From Gudongella sp034006985 (GTDB lineage: Bacteria > Bacillota > Clostridia > Tissierellales > Tissierellaceae), in the NCBI GenBank assembly GCA_034006985.1, contig JAVERT010000008.1, forward strand, positions 1 to 64,000: a stretch of DNA of 64,000 nucleotides, written 5' to 3'. A program made the translations under genes and the position numbers. The notes under the pieces are model-generated. The model did not search any database, was not told the origin of the DNA, and was given only the letters and a program-made list of their open reading frames with translations. Shown here one piece after another: positions 53,689 to 62,595 of this stretch. Numbering within the stretch: position 1 is the first letter of the stretch; each line of letters starts with the position of its first letter.

Positions 53689-54552
53689 ATGATTAAGATT
53701 ATGGCTGACTCAACTTGTGATCTATCAGAGGAATTTATTAACAAATATAGTATTGGGATAGCGCCACTTAATATTATGATTGAGGATAGAGTTTACAGAG
53801 ATAGAATAGATTTAAGTTCAGACGAGTTTTTTGAGATGCTACCTACACTAGATGAATTGCCAACAACTTCTATGCCTAGCCCTGAAGAGTATGTAAAGAT
53901 TATAGACCAGGGTATATTAGAAGGAGTGACAGAATTTTTATGTATTTGTATGTCCAGTGGTACTAGCGCTTCGTACACTTCTGCTGAGTTAGCAAAAAAG
54001 TATTTTTATGAAAGAAATCCGGATTCTATTGCAAAGATTCATGTAGTAGATTCTTTATCTATGAGTCATGGTAGTGGATGGTTAATTATAAAAAGCGCTC
54101 AACTATTAGAAGCAGGTTGGACTTTTGAACAACTAGTTGAATTCAATGAAACCTATAAAATTAAAACAAAGCATCTTTTATGTGTAGATGATTTAAGTAA
54201 CCTGATTAAAAGCGGAAGGCTTTCAAATACAAGCGCATTTATTGGGAGACTATTAAGAGTTAAACCAATAATGACAATGAAAAAAAGCCGTGGAGCTATA
54301 GTAGCTAAAGAAAGAGGCTGGAATAAGGTTCTGAAATATTATATAAAAGAGTTTTTATCTCGAGTTAATCTTGAAATAACTAATTTTTTAATAGTTGGTT
54401 ATACATCAGACATTTATATTGCATATGCTTTAAGAGATAAATTGTTGGTAGACACTGATTTTAGTGGAGATATTTATATAATGCAAATGGGTGTAGCAGT
54501 TGGAACACATGTTGGTCTTGGGGGACTATCTATGTATTTTATAGATAAGTAG
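53689..54552 (+). CDS. DegV-family fatty-acid-binding protein
   Basis: A 287-residue DegV protein: IMADSTCDLSEEFINKYSIGIAPLNIMI, TTSMPSPEEYVKI, MSSGTSASYTSAELA and DSLSMSHGSGWLI are typical. DegV (FakB) proteins bind a fatty acid and present it to a kinase (FakA); no fakA is next to it. GGGGGAATT precedes the ATG. Confidence 0.9.
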   Translation: MIKIMADSTCDLSEEFINKYSIGIAPLNIMIEDRVYRDRIDLSSDEFFEMLPTLDELPTTSMPSPEEYVKIIDQGILEGVTEFLCICMSSGTSASYTSAELAKKYFYERNPDSIAKIHVVDSLSMSHGSGWLIIKSAQLLEAGWTFEQLVEFNETYKIKTKHLLCVDDLSNLIKSGRLSNTSAFIGRLLRVKPIMTMKKSRGAIVAKERGWNKVLKYYIKEFLSRVNLEITNFLIVGYTSDIYIAYALRDKLLVDTDFSGDIYIMQMGVAVGTHVGLGGLSMYFIDK

Positions 54553-54596
54553 CTTTAGCAAGAGTATATTGATAAATAAAGATTAGAGGAGAAAAA

Positions 54597-55571
54597 ATGT
54601 ATAGAATATCTAAACTTTTTAATCCAGAGGTATTCCAAGGTAAATATAAGTCAAAGAATTATTTCGAAGGTTGGTATTATAAATTGGTCGATAAAAATGA
54701 GACTAATTCCTTTGCTCTTATTCCAGGGATAGCCTATGATAAGGATAAAAATGTCCATGCTTTTATTCAGTTAATAGATTCTTTGAAATATAATACGGAG
54801 TATTTTAGGTTTGCTTTTGATGAATTTAATTATGATAATGAGGGATTAGATATAAGCATTGGTAATAATAAATTTAGCAGAGATGGCATAAGTATTGATA
54901 TTAAAGATAAAGAATACACAGTAAAGGGCACATTGAAATTTTTCGATATTGAACCATTTCCAAAGAAATTGACTAGCCCAGGTATTATGGGCCCATTTTC
55001 ATTTGTGCCATTTATGGAATGCTATCATGGAGTTGTAAATATTCATCATAAAATAAGCGGTGGCCTTTGTATTAATAACTCAGATGTTGATTTTACAGAT
55101 GGCTATGGATATATTGAGAAGGATTGGGGAAGGTCTTTTCCTAAATGGTGGGTATGGATACAATGTAATCATTTTAGCGAAGAAGGAAATTCATTAATGT
55201 TTTCAATTGCTGAGATTCCTTGGCTTAAGAATTATTTTACTGGATTTATATCATTTTTAAAAATCAAGAATAAAATATACCGTTTTGCAACATATACAGG
55301 GGCAAAGATAAAACAACTAGATTATAAGGATGGAAATATTGAGATAGTAGTTCAAGATAAAGAATATACTCTTTCGATTAAGGGGAAATACAATGAGAGT
55401 GGAATATTAAAAGCGCCGAAGAATGGTTTAATGGAGCGCTTGATTTCCGAAAGTATTTCTTCTAATATTTGGGTTGTGTTAAAAGATAAAAAAGAGAATA
55501 TTATCTTTGAAGATGCTGGTAAAAATGCTGGCCTAGAGGTTGTTGGAAGGCATATGAAGAGTGAAAGGTAG
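54597..55571 (+). CDS. Tocopherol-cyclase-like (PF14249) protein
   Basis: A 324-residue soluble protein starting FNPEVFQGKYKSKNYFEGWYYKLVD, with GIMGPFSFVPFMECYHGVVNIHHKISG and GYIEKDWGRSFPKWWVWIQCNHF. This matches the tocopherol-cyclase-like family, lipocalin-type proteins that occur in many bacteria with no vitamin E pathway. Its ligand is unknown. AGAGGAG precedes the ATG. Confidence 0.85.
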   Translation: MYRISKLFNPEVFQGKYKSKNYFEGWYYKLVDKNETNSFALIPGIAYDKDKNVHAFIQLIDSLKYNTEYFRFAFDEFNYDNEGLDISIGNNKFSRDGISIDIKDKEYTVKGTLKFFDIEPFPKKLTSPGIMGPFSFVPFMECYHGVVNIHHKISGGLCINNSDVDFTDGYGYIEKDWGRSFPKWWVWIQCNHFSEEGNSLMFSIAEIPWLKNYFTGFISFLKIKNKIYRFATYTGAKIKQLDYKDGNIEIVVQDKEYTLSIKGKYNESGILKAPKNGLMERLISESISSNIWVVLKDKKENIIFEDAGKNAGLEVVGRHMKSER

Positions 55572-55582
55572 AGATATATATA

Positions 55583-55638
55583 AAAAACAACTGCAGTCTG
55601 AGTATAATTCAACCCTGCTCTGCAGTTATAGCGTTTTT
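55583..55638 (+). terminator. Terminator after the tocopherol-cyclase-like gene
   Basis: AACTGCAG at 55589-55596 pairs with CTGCAGTT at 55620-55627, and TTTTTT follows nine bases later. Confidence 0.7.
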
Positions 55639-55754
55639 TAAACATATTTTTTTCGAAAAATTTAACAATTATAATATGTGTATCAATCCTCTACCCTAGT
55701 AAGAAATGGGATTAGATGTTCGTGCTGTTTAAGAGAACCTAGAGTTTCATAGCG

Positions 55755-55776
55755 AAAGTGTCTTAGACACTTTTTT
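55755..55776 (+). terminator. Second plus-strand terminator, with unassigned transcript region before it
   Basis: AAAGTGTC and GACACTTT form a stem around TTA, followed by Ts, overlapping the stop of the minus-strand gene. About 115 bases between this and the previous terminator hold no ORF. Confidence 0.65.
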
Positions 55777-56635
55777 ATTTGCTTTCAAATACCTCACTAA
55801 GAGCTCGAGGAATTTGTTTTATGATATCATAGATTTGTGTTGCAGGAGTTGGTTTAGCATAAAATCCAGCTAGTCTGTTAACCATAGCAGCTTTAGCTGA
55901 TGCTGTCTTAATATCTAGACCTGAAGAAATCAAGGCGGATACAATTCCTGTTAATGTATCACCAGTACCTCCAATTGGTTCAAGAGCTTCTACAGTTGGA
56001 TTTTCTATAATCGAGAGGATACCATCTTTGTCGGCTACATAGTCTCTAGCTCCTTTGACTAAGAGATATGATGCAGCATTATTATATTGGTATGCTCTTT
56101 TTATAAGATCTGGTATTTGGTTATCTTCATGTAGTATAAATCCTCTAGTATAAAAAGGATGAGGAGCTTTTTCATCAGCTAAATATGCAAGTTCACCAAC
56201 ATCGGGTGTAAATAAATCGAAAAATGGAGCGTCTCCTCCCATTTTAGCAACATACATAAAACCTGCATCGGCTATTAAAATTGGACGTTTAGGCATTTTT
56301 GAAATTTCTTTAATAACTTTTTCAAATAAATTTACATCAGGTTGAAAATAGTGAAATGCTAAAGTTTCAAAAGATGTATTGATGATATTTTCTTCTAATT
56401 CTTTATAAAGAAGTTTGCAGCCATTGCCATTGCCAATATCTCCTACTAAATAGCAGAAAGGGTTAGGCATATCCATATATTTTAAAGTTTCAATTGCTGC
56501 TGCTATCATTGCTGGTGTTCCACGATTAACACTAATACGATTCTCATCCACAATAATATTGTCACCTTCTAAGGAAACTGTACCGCAAACAAGTGGAAAA
56601 TTTTCTTCTGGAATAGTGCCTACTATACCTAACAT
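55775..56635 (-). CDS. NnrD/carbohydrate-kinase-like protein of the selenium cluster
   Basis: A 286-residue protein with a ribokinase-like core: ILIADAGFMYVAKMGGDAPFFDLFTPDVGELAYL, LLVKGARDYVADKDG and GGTGDTLTGIVSALI. The last motif is that of NAD(P)H-hydrate dehydratase NnrD and related kinases. It overlaps the DUF3343 protein gene by 7 bases and is last in the yedE operon, so it may have a selenium-related job that differs from NAD(P)H-hydrate repair; this is inference. Confidence 0.75.
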   Translation of the reverse strand: MLGIVGTIPEENFPLVCGTVSLEGDNIIVDENRISVNRGTPAMIAAAIETLKYMDMPNPFCYLVGDIGNGNGCKLLYKELEENIINTSFETLAFHYFQPDVNLFEKVIKEISKMPKRPILIADAGFMYVAKMGGDAPFFDLFTPDVGELAYLADEKAPHPFYTRGFILHEDNQIPDLIKRAYQYNNAASYLLVKGARDYVADKDGILSIIENPTVEALEPIGGTGDTLTGIVSALISSGLDIKTASAKAAMVNRLAGFYAKPTPATQIYDIIKQIPRALSEVFESK

Positions 56636-57165
56636 AATGCTACCATCCGATCATAAGCAATTTGAAGAGCATAAGCGCATAAAGTGTGCCCGATATCCTT
56701 TGGTTGGGGAGCTTCATCCAAGTGCCTATTTACCATTTGTCCAGCTAGATAGGGAACATCAGGACATCCACCGCCTGATACATTAACTATTATCTTAGTA
56801 TCTCTATCAACAGTTATTTTCATATTAGCAGCTCTTATCATAAGATATTTACCGTATTCCTTTTCATGAATTAGATTAACAGGATCTAGTAAATCATCAT
56901 TGACAGGGACTACCTGTAATGGTTTTATATTTAACTCAGATAGACTTCTTACTATAGACAATTCTTCTATCAGTGGGAATTCTATAACTAGGTCGCAGCC
57001 ACTTCGTATATTTGGAGGTGGACCCATTACTTTTATTTCCCATCCTTTGGATTTTAATATGTTTTCTGCTCTTATGACTTCTGTGGTATTTTCAAAAACT
57101 AATATACCTCTACCATGTTTGTTAGGAATGATTTCAAGCTTCTTTTTTTTAAAACGATTAAACAT
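56629..57165 (-). CDS. DUF3343-domain protein of the selenium cluster
   Basis: A 178-residue protein whose N-terminal part (GRGILVFENTTEVIRAENILKSKGWEIKVMGPPPNIRSGCDLVIEF) is a DUF3343 domain; DUF3343 is known to occur near YedE, YedF and TusA-like proteins in selenium-using bacteria. The C-terminal part, with IIVNVSGGGCPDVPYLAGQMVN, is conserved-looking but not identified here. Cys55 and Cys133 are candidates for persulfide or perselenide chemistry. Coupled to the next gene by overlap. Confidence 0.75.
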   Translation of the reverse strand: MFNRFKKKKLEIIPNKHGRGILVFENTTEVIRAENILKSKGWEIKVMGPPPNIRSGCDLVIEFPLIEELSIVRSLSELNIKPLQVVPVNDDLLDPVNLIHEKEYGKYLMIRAANMKITVDRDTKIIVNVSGGGCPDVPYLAGQMVNRHLDEAPQPKDIGHTLCAYALQIAYDRMVALC

Positions 57166-57166
57166 G

Positions 57167-57388
57167 CTAATTTTCCTTTCTTAAGATAATTTTGTATGAA
57201 TCGTTTACTGCTTGAACTTCTTCTACCTTCCAACCTTTAGCCGTGGCAGCACGACTTACATTTTCTTTTGAGGTTTGTGTGTCAACCAAAACAATTAATT
57301 CACCTGTTTTTGCTTTTTTAATTGCATTTAGCGTTAATATAACAGGTTGTGGGCATGAGAGCCCCTTAGCATCAATAGTATTATTCAT
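57167..57388 (-). CDS. TusA/SirA-like sulfur or selenium carrier
   Basis: A 73-residue TusA-family protein with IDAKGLSCPQPVILTLNAIKK; Cys12 of the CPQP motif is the acceptor Cys. In selenium-using bacteria such proteins next to YedE are thought to carry selenium rather than the sulfur used in tRNA thiolation. ATG 57388 lies 8 bases after GGAGGG; the TTG 6 bases earlier is unlikely. It lies 13 bases after the yedE stop. Confidence 0.85.
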   Translation of the reverse strand: MNNTIDAKGLSCPQPVILTLNAIKKAKTGELIVLVDTQTSKENVSRAATAKGWKVEEVQAVNDSYKIILRKEN

Positions 57389-57401
57389 TTTCAAATCCCT
57401 C

Positions 57402-58484
57402 CTAAAAACTTTCTTTCATTGTAAAACCAATTAATAGACAAGATACTAAACCAATGAAAAGAGCAATTATACCTGCCATTGTAGCACCAGCACCAGAACT
57501 TGCTAGTCCGAAATTGTGAGCAAAACCAGCACCAACAAGCATCCCTATTACAAATACTGCGGCATCTCCATCTCCTTCACCAGATAAGAAAAGTTGACGT
57601 CCGGGGCATCCACCTGCTAGGGTAAAAGCTAATCCTGCTAGTACCATACCCGAAAAGTTCCAGACTTGCATGGTATGTGCTATCGGTTGATTTTCAAATC
57701 CCGGATTAAATTGATTAAGTATTAGATTCATTACAAAAGCTGCAACTGCCATACTTACTAACCCCATAAAAAGGTGTGTTTGTTTAAATAGGATTACATC
57801 ACGTATAGCTCCCATTGTACAAAATCGACTTCTTTGTGCTAAAAATCCTATTATTAAGCCTATGCCTAAAGAGATAAATAGAGGTGCATGCATAGAACCT
57901 GGCCCTTCAACACTATAAAAGAGAACGCCACTTTTAGCTTCTCCTGTAATTATTGGATTAAAGAACATTAAGATTAAAAAACTCAACATAATTACTGGGA
58001 AAATCCAACCTACAGATGTGTAAGTTTTGTGACTGGAGCCTAGATTATAACCATTCTTAAGAAATAGTGTGCCAATCCAGATACCTACAGCAAGACCAAA
58101 CAATCCAAAGATAGCATTAAAGTCTCCGCCAGATAGGCGAAGAACTGCTCGCCAAGGGCAACCAAGGAATATTAGTGCACCAATCATTGCAAAAAATCCC
58201 AGAATAAATCTTACTAGCGGTGCAGATCCAACACGTGACTTAAACTCTTTAAAAGCATATGCTGCTATGAAAGATCCTAAAACAAAACCCATTATTTCTG
58301 GGCGTAAGTACTGAACAACTGCTGCTCGATGTAAACCTAGAGCACCAGTCATATCCCTTACAAAACAGGCTACACAAATGCCCATATTTGCTGGATTGCC
58401 CCATAATTGTAGAAGTGAAGCTAAAATTCCGATTGTAACTCCAACTCCAACAATCCCTCGTTTAGTTGCTAATAAATTTTTCAT
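57402..58484 (-). CDS. yedE: YedE/YeeE-type transporter of the selenium cluster
   Basis: A 360-residue membrane protein with about ten helices in two halves. Conserved Cys motifs are ICVACFVRDMTGALGLHRAAVVQYLRPE, LGCPWRAVLRLSGGD, RSRFCTMGAIRDVIL and GGCPGRQLFLSGEGDGD, which match the YedE form linked to selenium metabolism. It likely imports a selenium or sulfur species. It leads the minus-strand operon yedE-tusA-like-DUF3343-nnrD-like. Confidence 0.88.
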   Translation of the reverse strand: MKNLLATKRGIVGVGVTIGILASLLQLWGNPANMGICVACFVRDMTGALGLHRAAVVQYLRPEIMGFVLGSFIAAYAFKEFKSRVGSAPLVRFILGFFAMIGALIFLGCPWRAVLRLSGGDFNAIFGLFGLAVGIWIGTLFLKNGYNLGSSHKTYTSVGWIFPVIMLSFLILMFFNPIITGEAKSGVLFYSVEGPGSMHAPLFISLGIGLIIGFLAQRSRFCTMGAIRDVILFKQTHLFMGLVSMAVAAFVMNLILNQFNPGFENQPIAHTMQVWNFSGMVLAGLAFTLAGGCPGRQLFLSGEGDGDAAVFVIGMLVGAGFAHNFGLASSGAGATMAGIIALFIGLVSCLLIGFTMKESF

Positions 58485-58678
58485 ATTACTAAAAAAGCCC
58501 CCTTATTTGATTAAATTTAGTATAATACTAGTATGAGTAAAGGATAACACTAAATTAGTTCTTATTGCTATTAGATAAAAGTTATATCCAAAGGATTAAC
58601 TATTACTAAAGTAAATAGAAGAATTAATAAAAGTACATTAGAGATTTTGTAATTTTATAGACTTAAGGAGGCTAACAA

Positions 58679-58882
58679 TTGATAACAAAAAAGATGACAT
58701 TATTAGAAATAGTTGAAAAGCATCCAGAAACAGAACAGATATTTAGAGATTATGATGAATTTGCAGGGGAATGTTTGCTTTGTAATGGCTTGTTTGATTC
58801 AATCGAAAATATTTCAATTAAGTATGGTATAAATTCAGATGAGATAATATCTAGATTAAATATTCTAATCACTGAGGACTAG
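58679..58882 (+). CDS. Small DUF1858-like protein
   Basis: A 67-residue protein with MTLLEIVEKHPETEQIFRDYDEFAGECLLCNGLFDSIENISIKYGI, close to DUF1858 proteins with a CxxC redox-type site (here Cys35 and Cys38). The start is TTG at 58679, chosen because AGGAGG is well placed 7 bases before it; an ATG 15 bases later has none. It is divergent from yedE and next to the LysR gene. Confidence 0.75.
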   Translation: MITKKMTLLEIVEKHPETEQIFRDYDEFAGECLLCNGLFDSIENISIKYGINSDEIISRLNILITED

Positions 58883-58923
58883 AAATTTTATTTATAGATT
58901 TTATGATAGAGGAGGCGAAATGA

Positions 58924-59829
58924 ATGGAGTTTAAACAAGTGGAGTGTTTTGTTGCGGTTGCACGGAAAAATAGTTTTTCTAAGGCAGCAGATGTGCTATT
59001 TCTGTCACAGCCAGCCATCACTAGCAATATTCAGAAATTAGAAAGAGAACTTGGAATCATATTATTTGATAGAAAAAATAAAAATACAACTTTAACAAAA
59101 GGAGGAGAAGAATTTTTTCCTTATGCTGTAGAGATACTTAATGTTCGTGCTAAAGCTGAGATAGCACTCAATCAACATAAAAATAGTATTGAAGGAATAC
59201 TGGAAATATGTGCGAGTACTATACCAGAACAGTATCTTCTTCCACATATTATTAAGGCATTTAAGGAAGATTATCCCCAAGTTTTGTTTTCCATTCGGCA
59301 TAAAGATTCGAAGGAAGTAGCAGAGGAGATTCTTTCAGGGAAGACTAATTTTGGATTTATTGGAGCAAAGTATCCTTTTGAAGGGATTAAGTATATAGAT
59401 TTTTTTGATGATAGCTTGGTATTAATAACTTCTCCCGAAAAGATATTTGATAGTGATTCTATTAGTATTAAAAGTTTGATTGGAGAAGAAATTGTATTAA
59501 GGGAAGAAGGTTCTGGGACAAGACTTCTTATTGAAAAAGCATTGAAAGAAAAGAAACTTGATATGAATATATTTCGATCACGTACAATTAATTATAGTTT
59601 GGAAGCGATAAAAAAAATGGTAGCATTAAATGTTGGTATTAGTTTTGCGTCTGATATCTCAGTAAAGTGTGAAGTTGCCTCAGGACGGTTGAAGCAATAT
59701 AAAATTGAAGACTTAAATCTTAAAAGACATTTTAGTTTGGTATATTGTAACAATAGATATCTTTCTCCTGTAGAAGAAAAATTCAAGGATTTTGTTGCTA
59801 ATTGGAAATGGGACAACATAGATATTTAA
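58924..59829 (+). CDS. LysR-family regulator, probably of the selenium cluster
   Basis: A 301-residue LysR-type regulator with an N-terminal helix-turn-helix (FVAVARKNSFSKAADVLFLSQPAITSNIQKLERELGIILFDR) and a C-terminal ligand-binding domain (NFGFIGAKYPFEGIKYIDFFDDSLVLITSP). LysR genes next to yedE are a recognised part of bacterial selenium gene sets, so it probably controls the divergent yedE operon. GAGGAGG precedes the ATG. Confidence 0.88.
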   Translation: MEFKQVECFVAVARKNSFSKAADVLFLSQPAITSNIQKLERELGIILFDRKNKNTTLTKGGEEFFPYAVEILNVRAKAEIALNQHKNSIEGILEICASTIPEQYLLPHIIKAFKEDYPQVLFSIRHKDSKEVAEEILSGKTNFGFIGAKYPFEGIKYIDFFDDSLVLITSPEKIFDSDSISIKSLIGEEIVLREEGSGTRLLIEKALKEKKLDMNIFRSRTINYSLEAIKKMVALNVGISFASDISVKCEVASGRLKQYKIEDLNLKRHFSLVYCNNRYLSPVEEKFKDFVANWKWDNIDI

Positions 59830-59883
59830 GAAAATTGAATATTTAAACTTACTTATGGTGCCGTGGATTCAGTATATGAAATT

Positions 59884-59940
59884 TATAGGTGTATGATGAT
59901 ATCATAAATAAATATCATCATACACCTATAATAGTTTTTG
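59884..59940. terminator. Long bidirectional hairpin between the LysR and cytochrome genes
   Basis: TATAGGTGTATGATGATAT at 59884-59902 is perfectly complementary to 59912-59930, a 19-bp stem with nine-base loop, followed by TTTTTG. It serves two convergent genes. Confidence 0.9.
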
Positions 59941-59985
59941 ATTCATGATAAAGTTATGCTCCACTTAAAGGTTTGAATAAAGACT

Positions 59986-60378
59986 TTAACCCAATAAATA
60001 CCATAATGCATTTGGGAACAATAGATGCAAAAGTAAAAATGCGACTACTAGAAAAGCCATTCTTTTATGCCAAATAAAGAAGGGCCTTTTTTTAAGTTTG
60101 TAAAAGATCCAACCAAGTAATGCAGTAATAAAGATAACTAGATACAAAAGACTTCCCGTATGCAAAGAAATCCTCCCTAATGCAAGTAATCCATGAATTG
60201 GAGCTATTACCAGTAATATAATCCCTAATGGTTTATGAAAGCTTCTTAAAAGCTTTAAAAATTCTCTGAATCTAGTGTTTTTTGTCTTTATAAAATGTTT
60301 GTTTATAGCATTTAAAAGATATGGCGAAGCAATTATTCCCAATAATACTACATTAAGCCAACCTAAAAATGAATACAT
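59986..60378 (-). CDS. Four-helix membrane protein, possible b-type cytochrome
   Basis: A 130-residue membrane protein with four hydrophobic helices and His residues at the helix ends: RSFHKPLG, APIHGLLALG, SLHTGSLL, FIWHKRMAF and LLLHLLFP. The spacing is that of a bis-His heme b site as in cytochrome b561 or the DUF4405-like group. It lies 20 bases after a cytochrome-b5-like lipoprotein gene and may pass electrons across the membrane to it. This pairing is inferred. Confidence 0.6.
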   Translation of the reverse strand: MYSFLGWLNVVLLGIIASPYLLNAINKHFIKTKNTRFREFLKLLRSFHKPLGIILLVIAPIHGLLALGRISLHTGSLLYLVIFITALLGWIFYKLKKRPFFIWHKRMAFLVVAFLLLHLLFPNALWYLLG

Positions 60379-60398
60379 AATCTACCCCCGAGAAATCA

Positions 60399-60758
60399 TT
60401 ATTTTGCTAAAGTTCCTACTTCTACTACATTTGCTAATTTGGATATACCGTGTGGAGACACTTCCTTTATTTCTTTAGTTAAATCATTTCCGGCTGTAAA
60501 ACCATTGTGAGTTCCATCTTTCCATGGAGCTGCATCTGTAACATCATAAATTACTCCATCAACTGCAATATAAGCTCTATTACCATTTTGACCATCAAAT
60601 GCTGAGAGTTCTTCCAGAGTTAATATAAGTTCCTCTTCCTGTGGTTCTTCTACAGGAGTTTCAGGAGTTTCTTCTGCAGGACTAGTTGGAGAGCAAGCTG
60701 TTACTAAAACTAAAGCAAGTAATACTACAATTATAGTCAGTATTGAATTTTTTTTCAT
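60399..60758 (-). CDS. Cytochrome-b5-like heme-binding lipoprotein
   Basis: A 119-residue lipoprotein with signal and lipobox (LALVLVTAC, about Cys22), a Pro/Glu linker and a C-terminal cytochrome b5-like domain: LTLEELSAFDGQNGNRAYIAVDGVIYDVTDAAPWKDGTHNGFTAGNDLTKEIKEVSPHG. His residues in GTHNGF and SPHG could be the heme ligands. Such domains bind heme or steroid-like ligands at the outer face. ATG 60758 follows AAGGGGTG. Confidence 0.82.
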   Translation of the reverse strand: MKKNSILTIIVVLLALVLVTACSPTSPAEETPETPVEEPQEEELILTLEELSAFDGQNGNRAYIAVDGVIYDVTDAAPWKDGTHNGFTAGNDLTKEIKEVSPHGISKLANVVEVGTLAK

Positions 60759-60821
60759 TGTTAACACCCCTTATCTATTTTAGTATTTTACCCGTAATAT
60801 AATAAAATATACAAAATTTAT

Positions 60822-60856
60822 GAAAAAAGAAGTGGGTAAAGTAATTCTCCCACTTC
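60822..60856 (-). terminator. Terminator of the catalase gene
   Basis: On the minus strand GAAGTGGG pairs with CCCACTTC around a 12-base loop and is followed by TTTTTTC. Confidence 0.85.
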
Positions 60857-60897
60857 TCAAATTCGGTACAATCAATAGTGAAGTTTTGTTTTTTTGA

Positions 60898-62595
60898 TTA
60901 CAAAAGCCATGGATCATTTTCAGGCTCTATATAATCATGTGTATTTGTGTCTATCTCGTTTCCTGGGTCTACTGCTTCAGTTGGTTTATTTAACTCTGGA
61001 TGCAAATTATTAGCACGGATTTGATTAGCATGAGAATCTCGTTTTGGTAAGTTTAAATCAACATCATCTAATGTTATATTCATTGCCATTGCTACACCTT
61101 CACCATAAGCTGGATCAGCCTTAAAGCAATGATAAATATGTCTGTGTTTTATTTGAAGGGTAGAGTCTCCCATATTTCGAGCAGTGTTATAGAAGAGAAC
61201 CCTTTTTTGGTCTTTAGTCATAGCACGGAATAGAAGGCCTGGTTGAGTGAAATAGTCATTATCATCTTCTCTAAAGTCATATCGGTAAACATCTCCACCT
61301 TTTTCACTTGGAAGATTATCCTCAGGCTTGTCTGTCCAGTTTCCATAACTATTTGGTTCATAATGTAATTCACTACCTAGATTCCCATCCACACGCATCT
61401 GTCCATCTCTATGGAAACTATGTGGGTTTGCAACATTCTTAGGCATATTTACAGGTATTTGGTGATGATTCACGCCTAAACGGTATCTTTGTGCATCTCC
61501 ATAGGAAAACAAACGACCTTGTAACATTCTGTCGGGAGAAAAGCTTATCCCAGGAACTACATTAGCAGGATTAAAGGCTGCTTGTTCTATTTCTGCGAAA
61601 TAATTATCTGGATTTTTGTTTAATTCAAATTCTCCCACCGGGATAAGTGGAAAATCTTTTTTTAGCCACATTTTAGTTAAATCAAAAGGATTATTCTCCA
61701 TTGCATCAGCTTGTTCTTCAGTCATAACTTGTATATACATTTTCCATTTTGGATACATATTCTGTTCAATTGCCTGATAGAGGTCCCTTTGATGTGATTC
61801 TCTATCCATTCCAACTACTTTTGCTGCTTCTTGATCAGTTAAATTCTTAATGCCTTGTTGAGATCTAAAATGAAATTTTACCCATATTCTTTTATTTTCT
61901 GCATTTATAAAGCTATATGCATGAGAACTAAAACCATGCATATGTCTATAGGAAGAAGGTAGACCTCTATCACCCATTATAATTGTAAGTTGTAAAAGTG
62001 CTTCCGGTAAAGAGCTCCAGAAATCCCAATTACTATTTGGACTTCTCATATTAGTACGAGGGTCTCTTTTTATTGCATGATTTAAATCTATAAACTTCTT
62101 CGGATCTCTAAAGAAAAAAACAGGAGTGTTATTTCCAACTAAGTCCCAATTACCAGCTTCTGTGTAAAATTTTAATGCGAATCCACGAATGTCTCTTTCT
62201 GCATCAGCAGCGCCTCTTTCACCAGCAACTGTTGAGAAACGAGCTAGCATCTGAGTTTTTTTGCCAATTTCAGAAAATATATTAGCTTTAGTGTATTTTG
62301 TAATATCATGAGTCACAGTAAAAGTTCCAAATGCACCTGATCCTTTTGCATGCATTCTTCGTTCAGGTATAACCTCACGATCGAAATGAGCTAGTTTTTC
62401 TAAAAACCAAGTATCTTGTAAGGAAACAGGACCGCGCCTACCAGCTGTCATAGTATCTTGATTGTCAGTTACAGGAGATCCAGCTGCTGTTTTTAATTGC
62501 TTGGTATTACCTACATTTTGATTTCTGCTAGGAATTGGGTCACCTAGACCATTTTTAGCCATAGGATTTTTTTTAGAATCATTCATTTTATCCAT
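60898..62595 (-). CDS. katA: Monofunctional heme catalase
   Basis: A 565-residue catalase, clade typical of small-subunit enzymes with a somewhat longer N-terminus. The catalytic His82 is in RRMHAKGSGAFG, the distal Asn in LVGNNTPVFFFRD (about 155), and the proximal heme Tyr in RLFSYGDAQRYRLG. It decomposes H2O2 in the cytoplasm. ATG 62595 follows AAAGGAGG; an in-frame extension to 62643 would place this site inside the gene. A catalase is notable in an organism that otherwise looks anaerobic. Confidence 0.95.
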   Translation of the reverse strand: MDKMNDSKKNPMAKNGLGDPIPSRNQNVGNTKQLKTAAGSPVTDNQDTMTAGRRGPVSLQDTWFLEKLAHFDREVIPERRMHAKGSGAFGTFTVTHDITKYTKANIFSEIGKKTQMLARFSTVAGERGAADAERDIRGFALKFYTEAGNWDLVGNNTPVFFFRDPKKFIDLNHAIKRDPRTNMRSPNSNWDFWSSLPEALLQLTIIMGDRGLPSSYRHMHGFSSHAYSFINAENKRIWVKFHFRSQQGIKNLTDQEAAKVVGMDRESHQRDLYQAIEQNMYPKWKMYIQVMTEEQADAMENNPFDLTKMWLKKDFPLIPVGEFELNKNPDNYFAEIEQAAFNPANVVPGISFSPDRMLQGRLFSYGDAQRYRLGVNHHQIPVNMPKNVANPHSFHRDGQMRVDGNLGSELHYEPNSYGNWTDKPEDNLPSEKGGDVYRYDFREDDNDYFTQPGLLFRAMTKDQKRVLFYNTARNMGDSTLQIKHRHIYHCFKADPAYGEGVAMAMNITLDDVDLNLPKRDSHANQIRANNLHPELNKPTEAVDPGNEIDTNTHDYIEPENDPWLL

